DNA from: Anaerolineae bacterium
GTDB lineage: Bacteria; Chloroflexota; Anaerolineae; Aggregatilineales; Phototrophicaceae
NCBI GenBank assembly: GCA_025454495.1
Contig: JALOOI010000004.1
Coordinates: forward strand, 1-47,893
DNA length: 47,893 bases
Direction: 5' to 3'
Shown here: piece after piece, positions 27,163 through 37,282 of the stretch
Layout of the letters: every line of letters begins with the position of its first letter
How positions within the stretch are numbered: position 1 is the first letter of the stretch
Notes under the pieces: generated by a model
What the model saw: only the letters and a program-made list of their open reading frames with translations
The model's database searches: none
Told to the model about the DNA's origin: nothing
Translations under genes and position numbers: made by a program

Positions 27163-28089
27163 TCAGGCATCATCGCTGTCGATGGCCGCGTGCGTCACCT
27201 GGTAAATGGATTCCAGCGAGGCCCCGCGTGCGCCTTCGATGCGGTTCATGCGCTTCTGGAACTGCATCATGGCATACTGAATAAATTCATCCAGGTCCAG
27301 CCCGAAAGGCATGGGGTCATACTGCGCGAAGTTCTCCTGAATGATGCCCACCGCCGGCAGCAGCAGCGTGTTCATGGTGTCTTCCGCCACCGGCCACAGC
27401 GCCGGATTTTCTGCCACCAGCCGCGAAATGAGGAAGATGCCATAGGCAATATGGCGCGATTCATCCTGTTTGATTTTGTTCACCCCGGCCACCACCCCCG
27501 GCATCAACTGGTGGCGCTTGAGCATGGTGAAATAGGCGTGGTAGCCGGTTTCGGCCAGCACCCCTTCCACGATCATATTGTAAGTGATGGAGGCGATGAG
27601 CTGCGCGTGTGGCGAGCGATCCTGCATCAGCCGATCCAGCGCCGCCGGCAGCGCTTCGTAAAACACCTGGCTGTAATGCGGCGTATGGAAGCGCGGCAGG
27701 TCAGCCTGGCTGTCCACGCCGATCACCTCATGCAGCACGCGCTGGAAAAAGTCGGTATGCTTGGCTTCTTCCCACAAAAACGTGGTGAGGAACATTTCTT
27801 CTTCGGTGCGGTTTTCGCTGGCAATCGCCAGGATCAGCGGCAGCAAATCCAGCGTCACCGCTTCTTCGCCGGCCACGAACTGCGCCGTGAGGTGCGTCAG
27901 AATGCGCTGTTCATCCGGCTTCAGGCGCAGCCAGTCCTGGCGATCCTGCGTCATATCCAGTTCGGACGGGTTCCAGATGCCGTATTTTTTGGCCTTCTCG
28001 AACAATTTCATCGGTGGCAACTGGCGATTTAACCCGCGGGTGGTGGTCACAAAAGCGGTATGTTTTTTGGTGGCAACCTCGGTCGTCAT
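27163..28089 (-). CDS. R2-like ligand-binding oxidase (R2lox)
   Basis: The protein has 308 residues from MTTEVATKKH and the ferritin-like fold of ribonucleotide reductase R2. Metal ligands are in place: Glu75 and the ether-crosslink partner Val78 in GEEAVTL, Glu108 and His111 in WEEAKH, Tyr170 and Glu175 in TYNMIVE, and Glu210 and His213 in DESRH. The Val/Tyr pair and the first-ligand Glu separate R2lox from true R2, which has a radical Tyr and Asp. Known R2lox proteins assemble a Mn/Fe cofactor, bind a long-chain fatty acid and make a Val-Tyr crosslink; the natural substrate is unknown. No class I R1 gene is nearby. GGGAGG precedes the chosen start. Confidence 0.9.
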   Translation of the reverse strand: MTTEVATKKHTAFVTTTRGLNRQLPPMKLFEKAKKYGIWNPSELDMTQDRQDWLRLKPDEQRILTHLTAQFVAGEEAVTLDLLPLILAIASENRTEEEMFLTTFLWEEAKHTDFFQRVLHEVIGVDSQADLPRFHTPHYSQVFYEALPAALDRLMQDRSPHAQLIASITYNMIVEGVLAETGYHAYFTMLKRHQLMPGVVAGVNKIKQDESRHIAYGIFLISRLVAENPALWPVAEDTMNTLLLPAVGIIQENFAQYDPMPFGLDLDEFIQYAMMQFQKRMNRIEGARGASLESIYQVTHAAIDSDDA

Positions 28090-28257
28090 CGTCGGTATCC
28101 TCCCGGTATCCGCAGCCTCTTCAGCTTTCATTATAGCCCCTTTCACCGGCCGGCCGCAGCCCGAAATGGCCAGATTGACCATACTCAACCACCCGCAAAC
28201 ACGCTATAATTTAACGTCCACACCGAACAGGTATTCTACCCAGGAAGGATCGCCAGC

Positions 28258-30297
<2,040 letters not shown>

Positions 30298-30309
30298 CCG
30301 GCAGCCACG

Positions 30310-30338
30310 CCGGGGCCCTGGCGCTGGCCGGGCCCCGG
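30310..30338. terminator. GC-rich hairpin between uvrB and aminopeptidase genes
   Basis: CCGGGGCCC and GGGCCCCGG form a perfect 9-bp stem with an 11-base loop, 12 bases past the uvrB stop and 7 bases from the convergent gene's stop. No T-run. The stem is nearly identical to that at 174-199. Confidence 0.45.
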
Positions 30339-30345
30339 CGGCCGG

Positions 30346-31449
30346 TTACACCACAAACGCGCCGTTCTGGTAGAACAATTCCCCATCCACCCGTATTTCG
30401 CTGTCCTGGCGCATATCGCAGATCATATCCCAGTGGACGGCGCTGGTGTTCTGGCTGCCCGTCTCCGGGTAGCCCATGCCCACCGCCATATGCACCGTAC
30501 CGCCGATTTTTTCATCGTACAGGATGCTGCCGGTGAATTTATTGATGCCGAAGTTGGTGCCGATGGCGAATTCGCCCAGGTAGCGTGCGCCGGCATCGGT
30601 ATTCAACTGCGCCTGAAGCAGATCATCATTTTGCTCGGCGCGGGCGTGCGTCACCCGCCCCTGCTCAAAGGTCAGTTCAATGCCGCTGACGGCCCGCCCG
30701 CCCACGATGGACGGGTAGCTAAAGCGCACGGTGCCGTTCACGCTGTCTTCCACGGGGCCGGTAAAAATTTCGCCGTCCGGCATATTCCGCAGCCCCTGGC
30801 AGTTCACAAAGCTGCGCCCGTCGATGGACAGTTGCAGATCAATGCTGGGGCCGCGCAGCACAATGTGCTTTTTGCCCTTCAGCCAGTCGATCTTGTCCTG
30901 CTGCATGGTGCCCAGGGCCTGCCAAGCGGCCGCCGGATCCTCCTGGTCGCAGAAGCAGGCGCTGTAAACGAAAGCCTCGTATTCTTCCAGGCTCATGCCG
31001 GCTTCCTGGGCGAAGGCTTCGGTGGGGAACATCGCGCCCACCCAGCGCATGTCGCCGCGGGCGGCCCGCTGTAAGCGCGTGTTCAGCCAGGAGCGCCGCG
31101 CCGCCGCCACCTGCTGCACCCGCGCCCCCGGAATGCCCGTCATGGCGCGGGTGTTGCTGCTGCCGGTCACGCGGATGTAGACATCGGCTTTGTCGTAGTA
31201 CAGCGTTTGCATCGGGTCCAGCCAGGCGATCTGTTCGGCGCTGGCATGGCGCAAAAAGTCGCGCGTCATGGCTTCATCGTTCATGATGAGCGACGGGTGA
31301 CCGCCGGCCACCAGCACCGCATGATACACCTCGCGCAGCACGGGCAGCGCCAGCGCCTCGCCCAGGATGCCCACCCAGTCCCCCGGTTTTACCGTGGTAG
31401 AATAATTGACCAGCAGGTTCGCCAGTCGCTGCGCCCGAATGTCAGTCAT
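30346..31449 (-). CDS. M29 family aminopeptidase
   Basis: The protein has 367 residues from MTDIRAQRLANLL. It matches the AmpS/AmpT/aminopeptidase II family: an N-terminal domain (LLVNYSTTVKPGDWVGI), then the two-metal catalytic domain with TGPVEDSVNGTVRF, LGEFAIGTNFGI, HMAVGMGYPETG and SAVHWDMICDMR, which carry the conserved Glu, Glu, His, His and Asp ligands. It removes N-terminal residues from peptides in the cytoplasm as a dimer. GGGGAG lies five bases before the ATG at 31449. The tpx gene lies 36 bases upstream on the same strand. Confidence 0.9.
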   Translation of the reverse strand: MTDIRAQRLANLLVNYSTTVKPGDWVGILGEALALPVLREVYHAVLVAGGHPSLIMNDEAMTRDFLRHASAEQIAWLDPMQTLYYDKADVYIRVTGSSNTRAMTGIPGARVQQVAAARRSWLNTRLQRAARGDMRWVGAMFPTEAFAQEAGMSLEEYEAFVYSACFCDQEDPAAAWQALGTMQQDKIDWLKGKKHIVLRGPSIDLQLSIDGRSFVNCQGLRNMPDGEIFTGPVEDSVNGTVRFSYPSIVGGRAVSGIELTFEQGRVTHARAEQNDDLLQAQLNTDAGARYLGEFAIGTNFGINKFTGSILYDEKIGGTVHMAVGMGYPETGSQNTSAVHWDMICDMRQDSEIRVDGELFYQNGAFVV

Positions 31450-31485
31450 GCTTACTCCCCTGTTCAATCAATGAAAAAAAGCGTT

Positions 31486-31998
31486 TCAGGCAAGCTGCCG
31501 GGCCGCGGCCAGCGCCGCCGCAAAATCCACTTCCTGGCCGATCACCGGCACATATTCCACATGGCGCACGATGTTATCTTTGTCCAGCACGAACACCGCC
31601 CGCTGGCAGGCCCGCCACGCCACATCGTGCACGCCATAGGCATCGGCAAATTCCATATCCATATAAGTGCTCAGCGTTTCGCTGTTTTTGATGCCTTCAT
31701 TGTCGCAGTAGCGGCGCAGCGCAAAAGTCGTATCGGCGCTCACCGTTAGCACGACGATATTTTCCCCCAGAGAGACGGCTTCTTCGTTAAAGCGGCGCGT
31801 TTGCGCGGAACAGACGCGCGTATCAATGGAGGGGATGGTGCTGATGATCTTCACTTTGCCGGCGTAATCGCTCAGGCGGCGCTCAGAACGATCATTCGCC
31901 AGCAGCTTAAAATCCGGGGCGCTCTGCCCGGTCATCAGCATCTCGTAGCGCACCGGGTGTTCCAGCGTCCCCACCATCATACCGGGGCGGTTCGTCAT
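31486..31998 (-). CDS. tpx: thiol peroxidase (Tpx, atypical 2-Cys peroxiredoxin)
   Basis: The protein has 170 residues from MTNRPGMMVG. The thioredoxin fold carries SIDTRVCSAQTRRF with peroxidatic Cys63 and LRRYCDNEGI with resolving Cys98, the spacing typical of Tpx. Thr60 and Arg69 complete the peroxidase site. It reduces hydrogen peroxide and alkyl hydroperoxides using thioredoxin. An inverted repeat ATCGAC-N6-GTCGAT (32015-32032) lies in its leader. It is upstream of, and probably co-transcribed with, the aminopeptidase gene, and divergent from the DM13 protein. Confidence 0.93.
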   Translation of the reverse strand: MTNRPGMMVGTLEHPVRYEMLMTGQSAPDFKLLANDRSERRLSDYAGKVKIISTIPSIDTRVCSAQTRRFNEEAVSLGENIVVLTVSADTTFALRRYCDNEGIKNSETLSTYMDMEFADAYGVHDVAWRACQRAVFVLDKDNIVRHVEYVPVIGQEVDFAAALAAARQLA

Positions 31999-32014
31999 AA
32001 CCTCACACTCCCTC

Positions 32015-32032
32015 ATCGACTCGTGCGTCGAT
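32015..32032. promoter_or_regulatory. inverted repeat in the tpx leader
   Basis: ATCGAC-TCGTGC-GTCGAT is a perfect 6-bp inverted repeat 16 bases upstream of the tpx ATG. It could be a regulator binding site or a small RNA hairpin over the ribosome binding region. A TATGAT lies about 40 bases farther upstream on the minus strand as a possible -10. Confidence 0.35.
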
Positions 32033-32132
32033 CATGGTTAAAATCAGGCGGTGCTGCAATCATAGCGCAGCGAAAATGCCTTTGCAGTGTAGAATAACCT
32101 TATTCACAAACTGCTCATGCAGAGAGGCCCCT

Positions 32133-32858
32133 ATGACCCGGAACACTCCTTCGCGGCCGCCCGCCCGGCGCGCTGCCAGTCGCCCGGAAGCGGCCCCGGC
32201 CGGGCCGCGCCGCCCGGCTAATTTGCTGGGGCTGCGTACCCGCACCGGCGGCTTCAATTTTAACCGGCTGCTGGTGTATCTCATCGTGGTGCTGGCGCTG
32301 ATCGCGGTCAGCTTTCCCTTCTGGCGGCCCATCGCCTTCCCCGACCCCGTGGAAGTGAGTTTTGCGGAATTTACGCCGGAGCAGCAAACCTACGTCCGCA
32401 CCCTGCCGGCCGACCGGCTGGCGCTGCTGCGGCAGATCGTGGCGGAAAACCCGGCCCGCGCGGCAGACATCATCACCGCGCTGCAACGGCCCATCGCCAC
32501 CTTTGATGATCGCCTGCCGCCGGGAGACACGGTGCGCCTGGCGGAAGGGGGCTTTACCACGCTGGATGCGCTGCGCGGCGCGGCCGGCACGGCTGTCCTG
32601 TACCGGCTGGAGGGCATCCATTTCCTGCGGCTGGAAGCCATGAACGTGCTGCCGGGGCCTGCGCTGCACGTCTTTTTGTCGTCACAGGCGGCCCCCACGG
32701 GCGTGGCGGCGTTTGATCGTGACCTGGGGCCGCTGAAAGGCACCGCCGGCAATATGCTCTACCGGCTGGACTTCGCGCCGACGGGCTTCCTGAGTGTGAT
32801 GCTGTACGATGTGACCTATCAGCAGGTACACAGCAGCGCGCCGCTGGTCTTCCGTTAG
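32133..32858 (+). CDS. membrane-anchored DM13 domain protein
   Basis: The protein has 241 residues. A basic, Pro/Arg-rich cytoplasmic N-terminus (1-45) precedes one membrane segment (about 52-72, LLVYLIVVLALIAVSFPFW) and an extracytoplasmic C-terminal DM13 domain (about 125-241) with the typical VLYRLEGIHFLRLEAMNVLPGP and LHVFLSS stretches. DM13 is a beta-rich domain proposed to take part in electron transfer or to bind other extracytoplasmic proteins; no Cys is present here, so a thiol role is unlikely. GAGAGG precedes the ATG at 32133. A longer in-frame opening from 32034 overlaps the tpx leader and is not supported. Confidence 0.72.
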   Translation: MTRNTPSRPPARRAASRPEAAPAGPRRPANLLGLRTRTGGFNFNRLLVYLIVVLALIAVSFPFWRPIAFPDPVEVSFAEFTPEQQTYVRTLPADRLALLRQIVAENPARAADIITALQRPIATFDDRLPPGDTVRLAEGGFTTLDALRGAAGTAVLYRLEGIHFLRLEAMNVLPGPALHVFLSSQAAPTGVAAFDRDLGPLKGTAGNMLYRLDFAPTGFLSVMLYDVTYQQVHSSAPLVFR

Positions 32859-32868
32859 GCACGGCCGC

Positions 32869-32898
32869 GGTTACGGTTGCGGTTATGGTTGCGGTTGC
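32869..32898. repeat. five tandem GGTTRY hexamers between convergent genes
   Basis: The run reads GGTTAC GGTTGC GGTTAT GGTTGC GGTTGC, 10 bases after the DM13 gene stop and 4 bases from the amidohydrolase stop. Other convergent junctions here hold GC-rich hairpins instead. Confidence 0.7.
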
Positions 32899-32902
32899 GA
32901 TT

Positions 32903-34516
32903 TCAGGCTCCCGGCATATCGCCGTAACGCCATTCGCCGCCGGTCATGGTCGCCAGGATTTGCGTGCCAGGGATGGCATCCGGCAGCACCTGCAACAAAT
33001 CCCGATCCACCACGATCAGGTCAGCCAGGTAGCCCGGCCGAAGCTGACCCAGGCGGTCTTCCATGCCGGCGGCATAGGCTGCGCCGGTGGTGAAGCCGGC
33101 CAGCGCTTCGGTCATGGTCAGCCGCAGCTCCGGGTACCAGCCCTCCACCCCCGGCGCACCATCGCGGCGGCGGCGGGCGACGGCCGCATGAATGCCCAAC
33201 AGCGGCTCAAACGGCTCCACCGGCGCATCTGACCCGAAAGCCACCGTCACGCCCTGGTCGATTTGCAGGCGGGCGTTATAACCCAGGCGACAGCGCTCGC
33301 CCCAGTATTTCGTCGCCCGTTCCATGTCCGACGTGGCATGGATGGGCTGCATGGACGCGATCACCTGAAGCTCCGCCAGGCGGCGGGTATCGTCCGGGTG
33401 GATCAACTGGACATGCTCAAGGCGGTGCCGGCGCTGCGCCGGGGCGATGCCGCGGGCGGCTTCTTCCTGGCGCACCGTGGCATACACATCCAGCACATGG
33501 CGCACGGCCTTATCGCCGATGGCGTGGATGGTGGACGGCAGCCCGGCTGCGCTGGCCCGGCTGACCAGCGGCAGCATCTCCTCTTTGCTCACCACCACCA
33601 TGCCGTAATTGTCCGGTTCGCCTTCATACGGCTCCACCATGAGGGCGGTACGCGGGCCCAGGGCCCCATCGGCGAACAATTTTAAGCCGCCGAAGCGCAG
33701 CCAGTCATCGCCAAAACACCAGCGAATGCCGGTTTCCAGCGCGTGTTCCAGCCAGCGCTGGTTAATTTGCTTCACGACGCGCAGCTTAAGCTGGCCGCGC
33801 TCGCGCAGCACCTGGAGCGCCTTCAGGCAGGAAGGATCATCATAATCGTGGAAGCCGGTCAGCCCGGCCGCCAGCATGAGGGACTGGGCCTGGGCCATCA
33901 TGTCCGCCAGGTGTTCGGGGGTGGGGGCCGGGATGTGCTGCGCGACCAGGGTCATGGCGGTTTCCAGCAGCAGGCCGGTGGGCTGGCCGGCGGCATCGCG
34001 CACGATGTGGCCGCCTTCGGGGTCGGGCGTGCCGGCGGTGATGCCGCAGCGGCGCAGGGCCGCGCTGTTCACCCAGGCGGCATGGCCACTCTTGGCGGAA
34101 AAATAGGCCGGTTTTGCGCCGGTCACGCCGTCAAGATCCGCCGCGGTGGGAAATGCGCCATCGGCCCATAAATCCTGGGCCCAGCCGCGCCCGGTGATCC
34201 AGCCCTCCGGCGGGGTCTGGTCGGCGCGGGCGGCGATGCGGCGCACCGCTTCCGCCCGTGAGGGCACTTCGTACAAATCCACCGCCTGCAACGCCCGCGA
34301 CAGCCATTCAAAATGCAGGTGGGCATCGGTGAGGCCGGGCAGCACATAGCGCCCGTTCAGGTTATCGCGCTGTGTGAGCGCCCCGGCCAGCGCCAGCATC
34401 GCCTCATCGCTGCCGGTAGCCACGATGCGCCCGCCGCTGATGGCCAGGGCGCTGACGCGGGGCGTGTGGGCCCCGGTGTAAATGCTGCCGTTGAAAAGCA
34501 CCCGTTCCACCAGCAT
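32903..34516 (-). CDS. YtcJ-like amidohydrolase (amidohydrolase 3 family)
   Basis: The protein has 537 residues. The N-terminal metal motif is LTDAHLHFEW with the His-x-His pair near residue 68. Mid-protein are SGHAAWVNSAAL, GFHDYDDPS, and LFADGALGPRTA, which is characteristic of the YtcJ-like group. C-terminal landmarks are HRLEHVQLI with a metal His and VAFGSDAPVEP with the catalytic Asp. It likely hydrolyses an amide or related bond with one or two metals; the substrate is unknown and the protein lacks a signal peptide. Its ATG overlaps the stop of the PfkB gene (TGATG), so it is coupled to the upstream operon. Confidence 0.85.
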   Translation of the reverse strand: MLVERVLFNGSIYTGAHTPRVSALAISGGRIVATGSDEAMLALAGALTQRDNLNGRYVLPGLTDAHLHFEWLSRALQAVDLYEVPSRAEAVRRIAARADQTPPEGWITGRGWAQDLWADGAFPTAADLDGVTGAKPAYFSAKSGHAAWVNSAALRRCGITAGTPDPEGGHIVRDAAGQPTGLLLETAMTLVAQHIPAPTPEHLADMMAQAQSLMLAAGLTGFHDYDDPSCLKALQVLRERGQLKLRVVKQINQRWLEHALETGIRWCFGDDWLRFGGLKLFADGALGPRTALMVEPYEGEPDNYGMVVVSKEEMLPLVSRASAAGLPSTIHAIGDKAVRHVLDVYATVRQEEAARGIAPAQRRHRLEHVQLIHPDDTRRLAELQVIASMQPIHATSDMERATKYWGERCRLGYNARLQIDQGVTVAFGSDAPVEPFEPLLGIHAAVARRRRDGAPGVEGWYPELRLTMTEALAGFTTGAAYAAGMEDRLGQLRPGYLADLIVVDRDLLQVLPDAIPGTQILATMTGGEWRYGDMPGA

Positions 34517-35361
34517 CAGCCATCCTTTACCATGTCCAGCGCGGATTGCACTTCCGCCGGGGTGACGGAATTTTCTATGCCGGCCCGGGTGACGCAGGCC
34601 GCGGCCAGCCGGGCGGCCACGCGGCTGGCCCGGCCCATGTCGTGGCCCACCTGCGGCAGGCAGGCCAGCAGCGTGGTGGCAAACACATCGCCCGCGCCGG
34701 TGGGTTCCACTTCAGTTACCGGGTAGGCGGCGTAGGGCTGCGGCACCCCCTGATGATAATAAGTGCCACCGCTGGCCCCGTCGGTGACGAACAGATGCTT
34801 CACCAGCGCGGCAAATTCCGGTTCCAGTTCCGGCGCAGCCACGATGTCCTGGCGGCTGAAGACCACCACATCCGCCCGGCGCAGCACGTCTTCATCGTAA
34901 AAGCGCTTAAAATGCACCCGCCCGTCAGCATCCATATGGCGCATCCACCCCTGCGGGGTCAGCAGCACCAGCGTTTCCGGCGGCAGGCGGTGGATGAGGC
35001 GCGGATCCACTTCGGCGGCGATGGGCCCCAGGTGGACGAAGGGCGCATTCAGCCAGCCGGCGGGAATATCGTCCCAGGTGAGGTAGGTGGCGGTGCTGTG
35101 GCAGTATTGAATGCGCTCCGTGCCCCGGTAGATATTCTCAAAGGTGGTGGTATGGTCGGCCACCCGCACCGACAGCGCGGCATACTGCGCCAGGGTGGCC
35201 AGCAGCGTTTCGCCGGCGGCGGTGGAGGTGACAATGCCCACCCGGCGGCCCAGGGTATGCGCCACCTGGGCCGCGTAGGACACCGTGCCGCCGGGGGTGC
35301 GGCCGTGGGGGGTTAAATCCGCGGTCATATGACCGAGCAGCAGATAATCAATGGCGGTCAC
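34516..35361 (-). CDS. PfkB/ribokinase family sugar or nucleoside kinase
   Basis: The protein has 281 residues. It has the N-terminal PfkB Gly motif region (TPGGTVSYAA) and the C-terminal signature EVEPTGAGDVFATTLLA, with the catalytic Asp and anion hole. A strand KHLFVTDGASGGTYYHQG comes before it. It phosphorylates a hydroxyl group of a sugar, nucleoside or related small molecule; the substrate cannot be assigned. The GTG start at 35361 lies 6 bases after the jag stop, and the stop overlaps the amidohydrolase ATG. It is the penultimate gene of the rpmH operon block. Confidence 0.82.
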   Translation of the reverse strand: MTAIDYLLLGHMTADLTPHGRTPGGTVSYAAQVAHTLGRRVGIVTSTAAGETLLATLAQYAALSVRVADHTTTFENIYRGTERIQYCHSTATYLTWDDIPAGWLNAPFVHLGPIAAEVDPRLIHRLPPETLVLLTPQGWMRHMDADGRVHFKRFYDEDVLRRADVVVFSRQDIVAAPELEPEFAALVKHLFVTDGASGGTYYHQGVPQPYAAYPVTEVEPTGAGDVFATTLLACLPQVGHDMGRASRVAARLAAACVTRAGIENSVTPAEVQSALDMVKDG

Positions 35362-35367
35362 GGGCGC

Positions 35368-36267
35368 TCACTTTACCGGTGAAATGGTGACTTTGCGGCC
35401 GTCACCTTCGCCAATGCTGCGGGTGGTGACATCCGTCCGCGCCCGCAGCGCCAGATGCACGATACGGCGTTCATGCGGCGGCATCGGCTCCAGGGTGATG
35501 GTGCGCCCCTGGCTGAGGGCCTGCTCGGCCATGCGGTTGGCGAGCTGCTTCAGCCGGTCTGACCGGCTGGCCTTGTAGGAACCGGCATCCACGATGACAT
35601 TGGCGCGGGTTTGCAGGCGGCGGCTGATGATGAGCCGCAGCAGATATTGCAGCGCGGCCAGCGTTTCGCCGCGGCGGCCGATCAGGCGGGCCACATCCTG
35701 CCCCTTAATATCCAGAATCCAGTGCATCTCCTCGCCTTCGCGGGTGGATTCGGCGCGGTGAATGGTGATGCGGGCCGCAATCTCCATGCGCGTGAGCAGT
35801 TCCCCCAGAATTTCGCGGCCGGCCAGGGCCACGGCATCGGCCTGGTCATCGGGGATTTCGTCGCCCTGGGGGGCGGCAATATCATCTTCCACTTCATAAT
35901 CAAAATGTGGGCCGGCAGCGGGCGCGGCCGGGCGTTCACGCGGCGGGCGCGGCTCACGGTCGCGGTCACGGTCGCGGTCACGGCGCGGTTCCTGATTACG
36001 GTCACGGTCACGGTCGCGGCGCGGCTCACGGGGGGGGCGCGGGGCTTCGGCGGCCGGTTCGGCCGGGGGGGGCGGCGGTGGCGGGGGCAGCGGGCGGCTC
36101 ATCACCACCAGGCGCACCCGCGCCGGCCGTGCGCCAATGCCCATAATGCCCCGGCTCGGTTCATCCATCACTTCCACCATCACATCGGTTGACGTTAAAC
36201 CCAGTTCCGCTAAACCGGCAGCAATGGCCGCCTCTACTGTATCCCCGGTTTTCTCAATAGATTGCAT
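35368..36267 (-). CDS. jag: Jag/KhpB (SpoIIIJ-associated) RNA-binding protein
   Basis: The protein has 299 residues from MQSIEKTGDTVE. The Jag-N domain (1-56) is followed by a long linker (57-145) made of Pro and Arg-Asp repeats. A KH domain (about 150-228) carries the RNA-binding loop IGRRGETL (196-203), and the R3H domain (about 230-299) carries MPPHERRIVH. KhpB binds RNA and, with KhpA, influences cell division and envelope genes in firmicutes. AGAGG lies six bases before the ATG at 36267; an opening to 36432 overlaps yidC and is not used. Downstream of yidC as in many bacteria. Confidence 0.9.
   Translation of the reverse strand: MQSIEKTGDTVEAAIAAGLAELGLTSTDVMVEVMDEPSRGIMGIGARPARVRLVVMSRPLPPPPPPPPAEPAAEAPRPPREPRRDRDRDRNQEPRRDRDRDRDREPRPPRERPAAPAAGPHFDYEVEDDIAAPQGDEIPDDQADAVALAGREILGELLTRMEIAARITIHRAESTREGEEMHWILDIKGQDVARLIGRRGETLAALQYLLRLIISRRLQTRANVIVDAGSYKASRSDRLKQLANRMAEQALSQGRTITLEPMPPHERRIVHLALRARTDVTTRSIGEGDGRKVTISPVK
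35953..36030. repeat. hexamer-like repeats encoding the Jag Arg-Asp linker
   Basis: Units such as CGGTCA and CGGTCG recur through this stretch, inside the jag coding region. On the minus strand they encode alternating Arg and Asp (RDRDRD) at residues 83-104. The repeat can expand or contract in frame because its unit is a multiple of three. Confidence 0.6.
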
Positions 36268-36339
36268 AATCATCCTCTTTAGCAAAACCAGGCGGAATGC
36301 CATCGCAATCCGCCCGACTGAATACACGCACATTGTCGC

Positions 36340-36365
36340 GCGGCCCTCGCGGAGCCGCGGGCCGC
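36340..36365 (-). terminator. GC-rich hairpin after yidC
   Basis: GCGGCCC and GGGCCGC form a perfect 7-bp stem with a 12-base loop, 2 bases past the yidC stop, in the 100-base gap before jag. No T-run. It may partly end transcription or protect the upstream mRNA. Confidence 0.35.
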
Positions 36366-36367
36366 CC

Positions 36368-37261
36368 CTAGCGGCGGGTCTTTTTCTTCTTGCGGGCCGT
36401 GGCCCCGGCGCTGCTGGCCGTGCCGGCCGCATTCGCCGCGATCACCCGGCGCGGGGCCGGGGCCGGCGCGTCGTCATCATCTTCGGACGGCACGGGGGCC
36501 GCTTTGGCTTTGCCGCCAAACAGGCGATCCAGCACATTTTTACCCCACGGGCTGTACTGCACAATGCCGATGACGTTGGAGGTGATGAAGTAGACCGACA
36601 GCCCCACCGAAAACGACAGCGCGAAGAAGCCGAACATGATGGGCATGATCGTCGTCATGGAGCGCATGGTGGCTTCCATCTGGTTCGGCGGGCCATCAGA
36701 CGGCGTGCTGGTGGTGGGCGGCTGCGATAATTTCATCTGCACGTAGGTGGTGGCCATCACCAGCAGCGGCAGCACCAGCGCGTAGGCCGGGTTCACCGGC
36801 GGCGTGGGCGGCTGCGTCAGGTTCATGCCCAGCCACATATTCTGCATCGGGATCAGCCCATCCAGCCCCGGAATCAACAGCCGTTCGGAAAGATCGACCA
36901 GTTGATAGGGCGTGTTGGACAGGGCGAAATAAATGGCCTGGTACAGCCCGATGAGGATGGGAAACTGGATGAGCAGCGGCAAACAGCCGCCAAACGGATT
37001 CACCCCGGCTTCGCGGTACAAATCCATCTGCGCCTGGGCCAGCTTTTCGCGGTCATCCTTGTACTTTTCCTGAATTTTCTTCAGCCGCGGCTGAAGTTCC
37101 TGCATCCGTTTGGCCGACTGCTGCTGTTTGGCCAGCAGCGGGTAGGTGATGATGCGTACCAGCACCGTAAAGATGATGATGGCCAGCACAATATCCCGGT
37201 TGAGGACGGAATACATCCACGTCAGCAGCGTGACAAACGGGTTGAAAATCAAATCCCACAT
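36368..37261 (-). CDS. yidC: YidC/Oxa1 family membrane protein insertase
   Basis: The protein has 297 residues. It begins with a hydrophobic segment and the YidC core: a first core helix IIIFTVLVRIITYPLL with the conserved groove Arg (Arg36), a cytoplasmic coiled-coil hairpin (QSAKRMQELQPRLKKIQEKYK, two helices), GGCLPLLIQFPILIGLY, and later helices LPLLVMATTYVQM and FGFFALSFSVGLSVYFITSNVIG. The C-terminal tail is Ala/Pro-rich and ends in RKKKKTRR, expected to contact the ribosome. It inserts membrane proteins with or without Sec. The first gene order rpmH-rnpA-yidD-x-yidC-jag is kept, with a PQQ lipoprotein inserted before it. Confidence 0.94.
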   Translation of the reverse strand: MWDLIFNPFVTLLTWMYSVLNRDIVLAIIIFTVLVRIITYPLLAKQQQSAKRMQELQPRLKKIQEKYKDDREKLAQAQMDLYREAGVNPFGGCLPLLIQFPILIGLYQAIYFALSNTPYQLVDLSERLLIPGLDGLIPMQNMWLGMNLTQPPTPPVNPAYALVLPLLVMATTYVQMKLSQPPTTSTPSDGPPNQMEATMRSMTTIMPIMFGFFALSFSVGLSVYFITSNVIGIVQYSPWGKNVLDRLFGGKAKAAPVPSEDDDDAPAPAPRRVIAANAAGTASSAGATARKKKKTRR

Positions 37262-37282
37262 CGCGTCTTCTCCACTCGCTGC

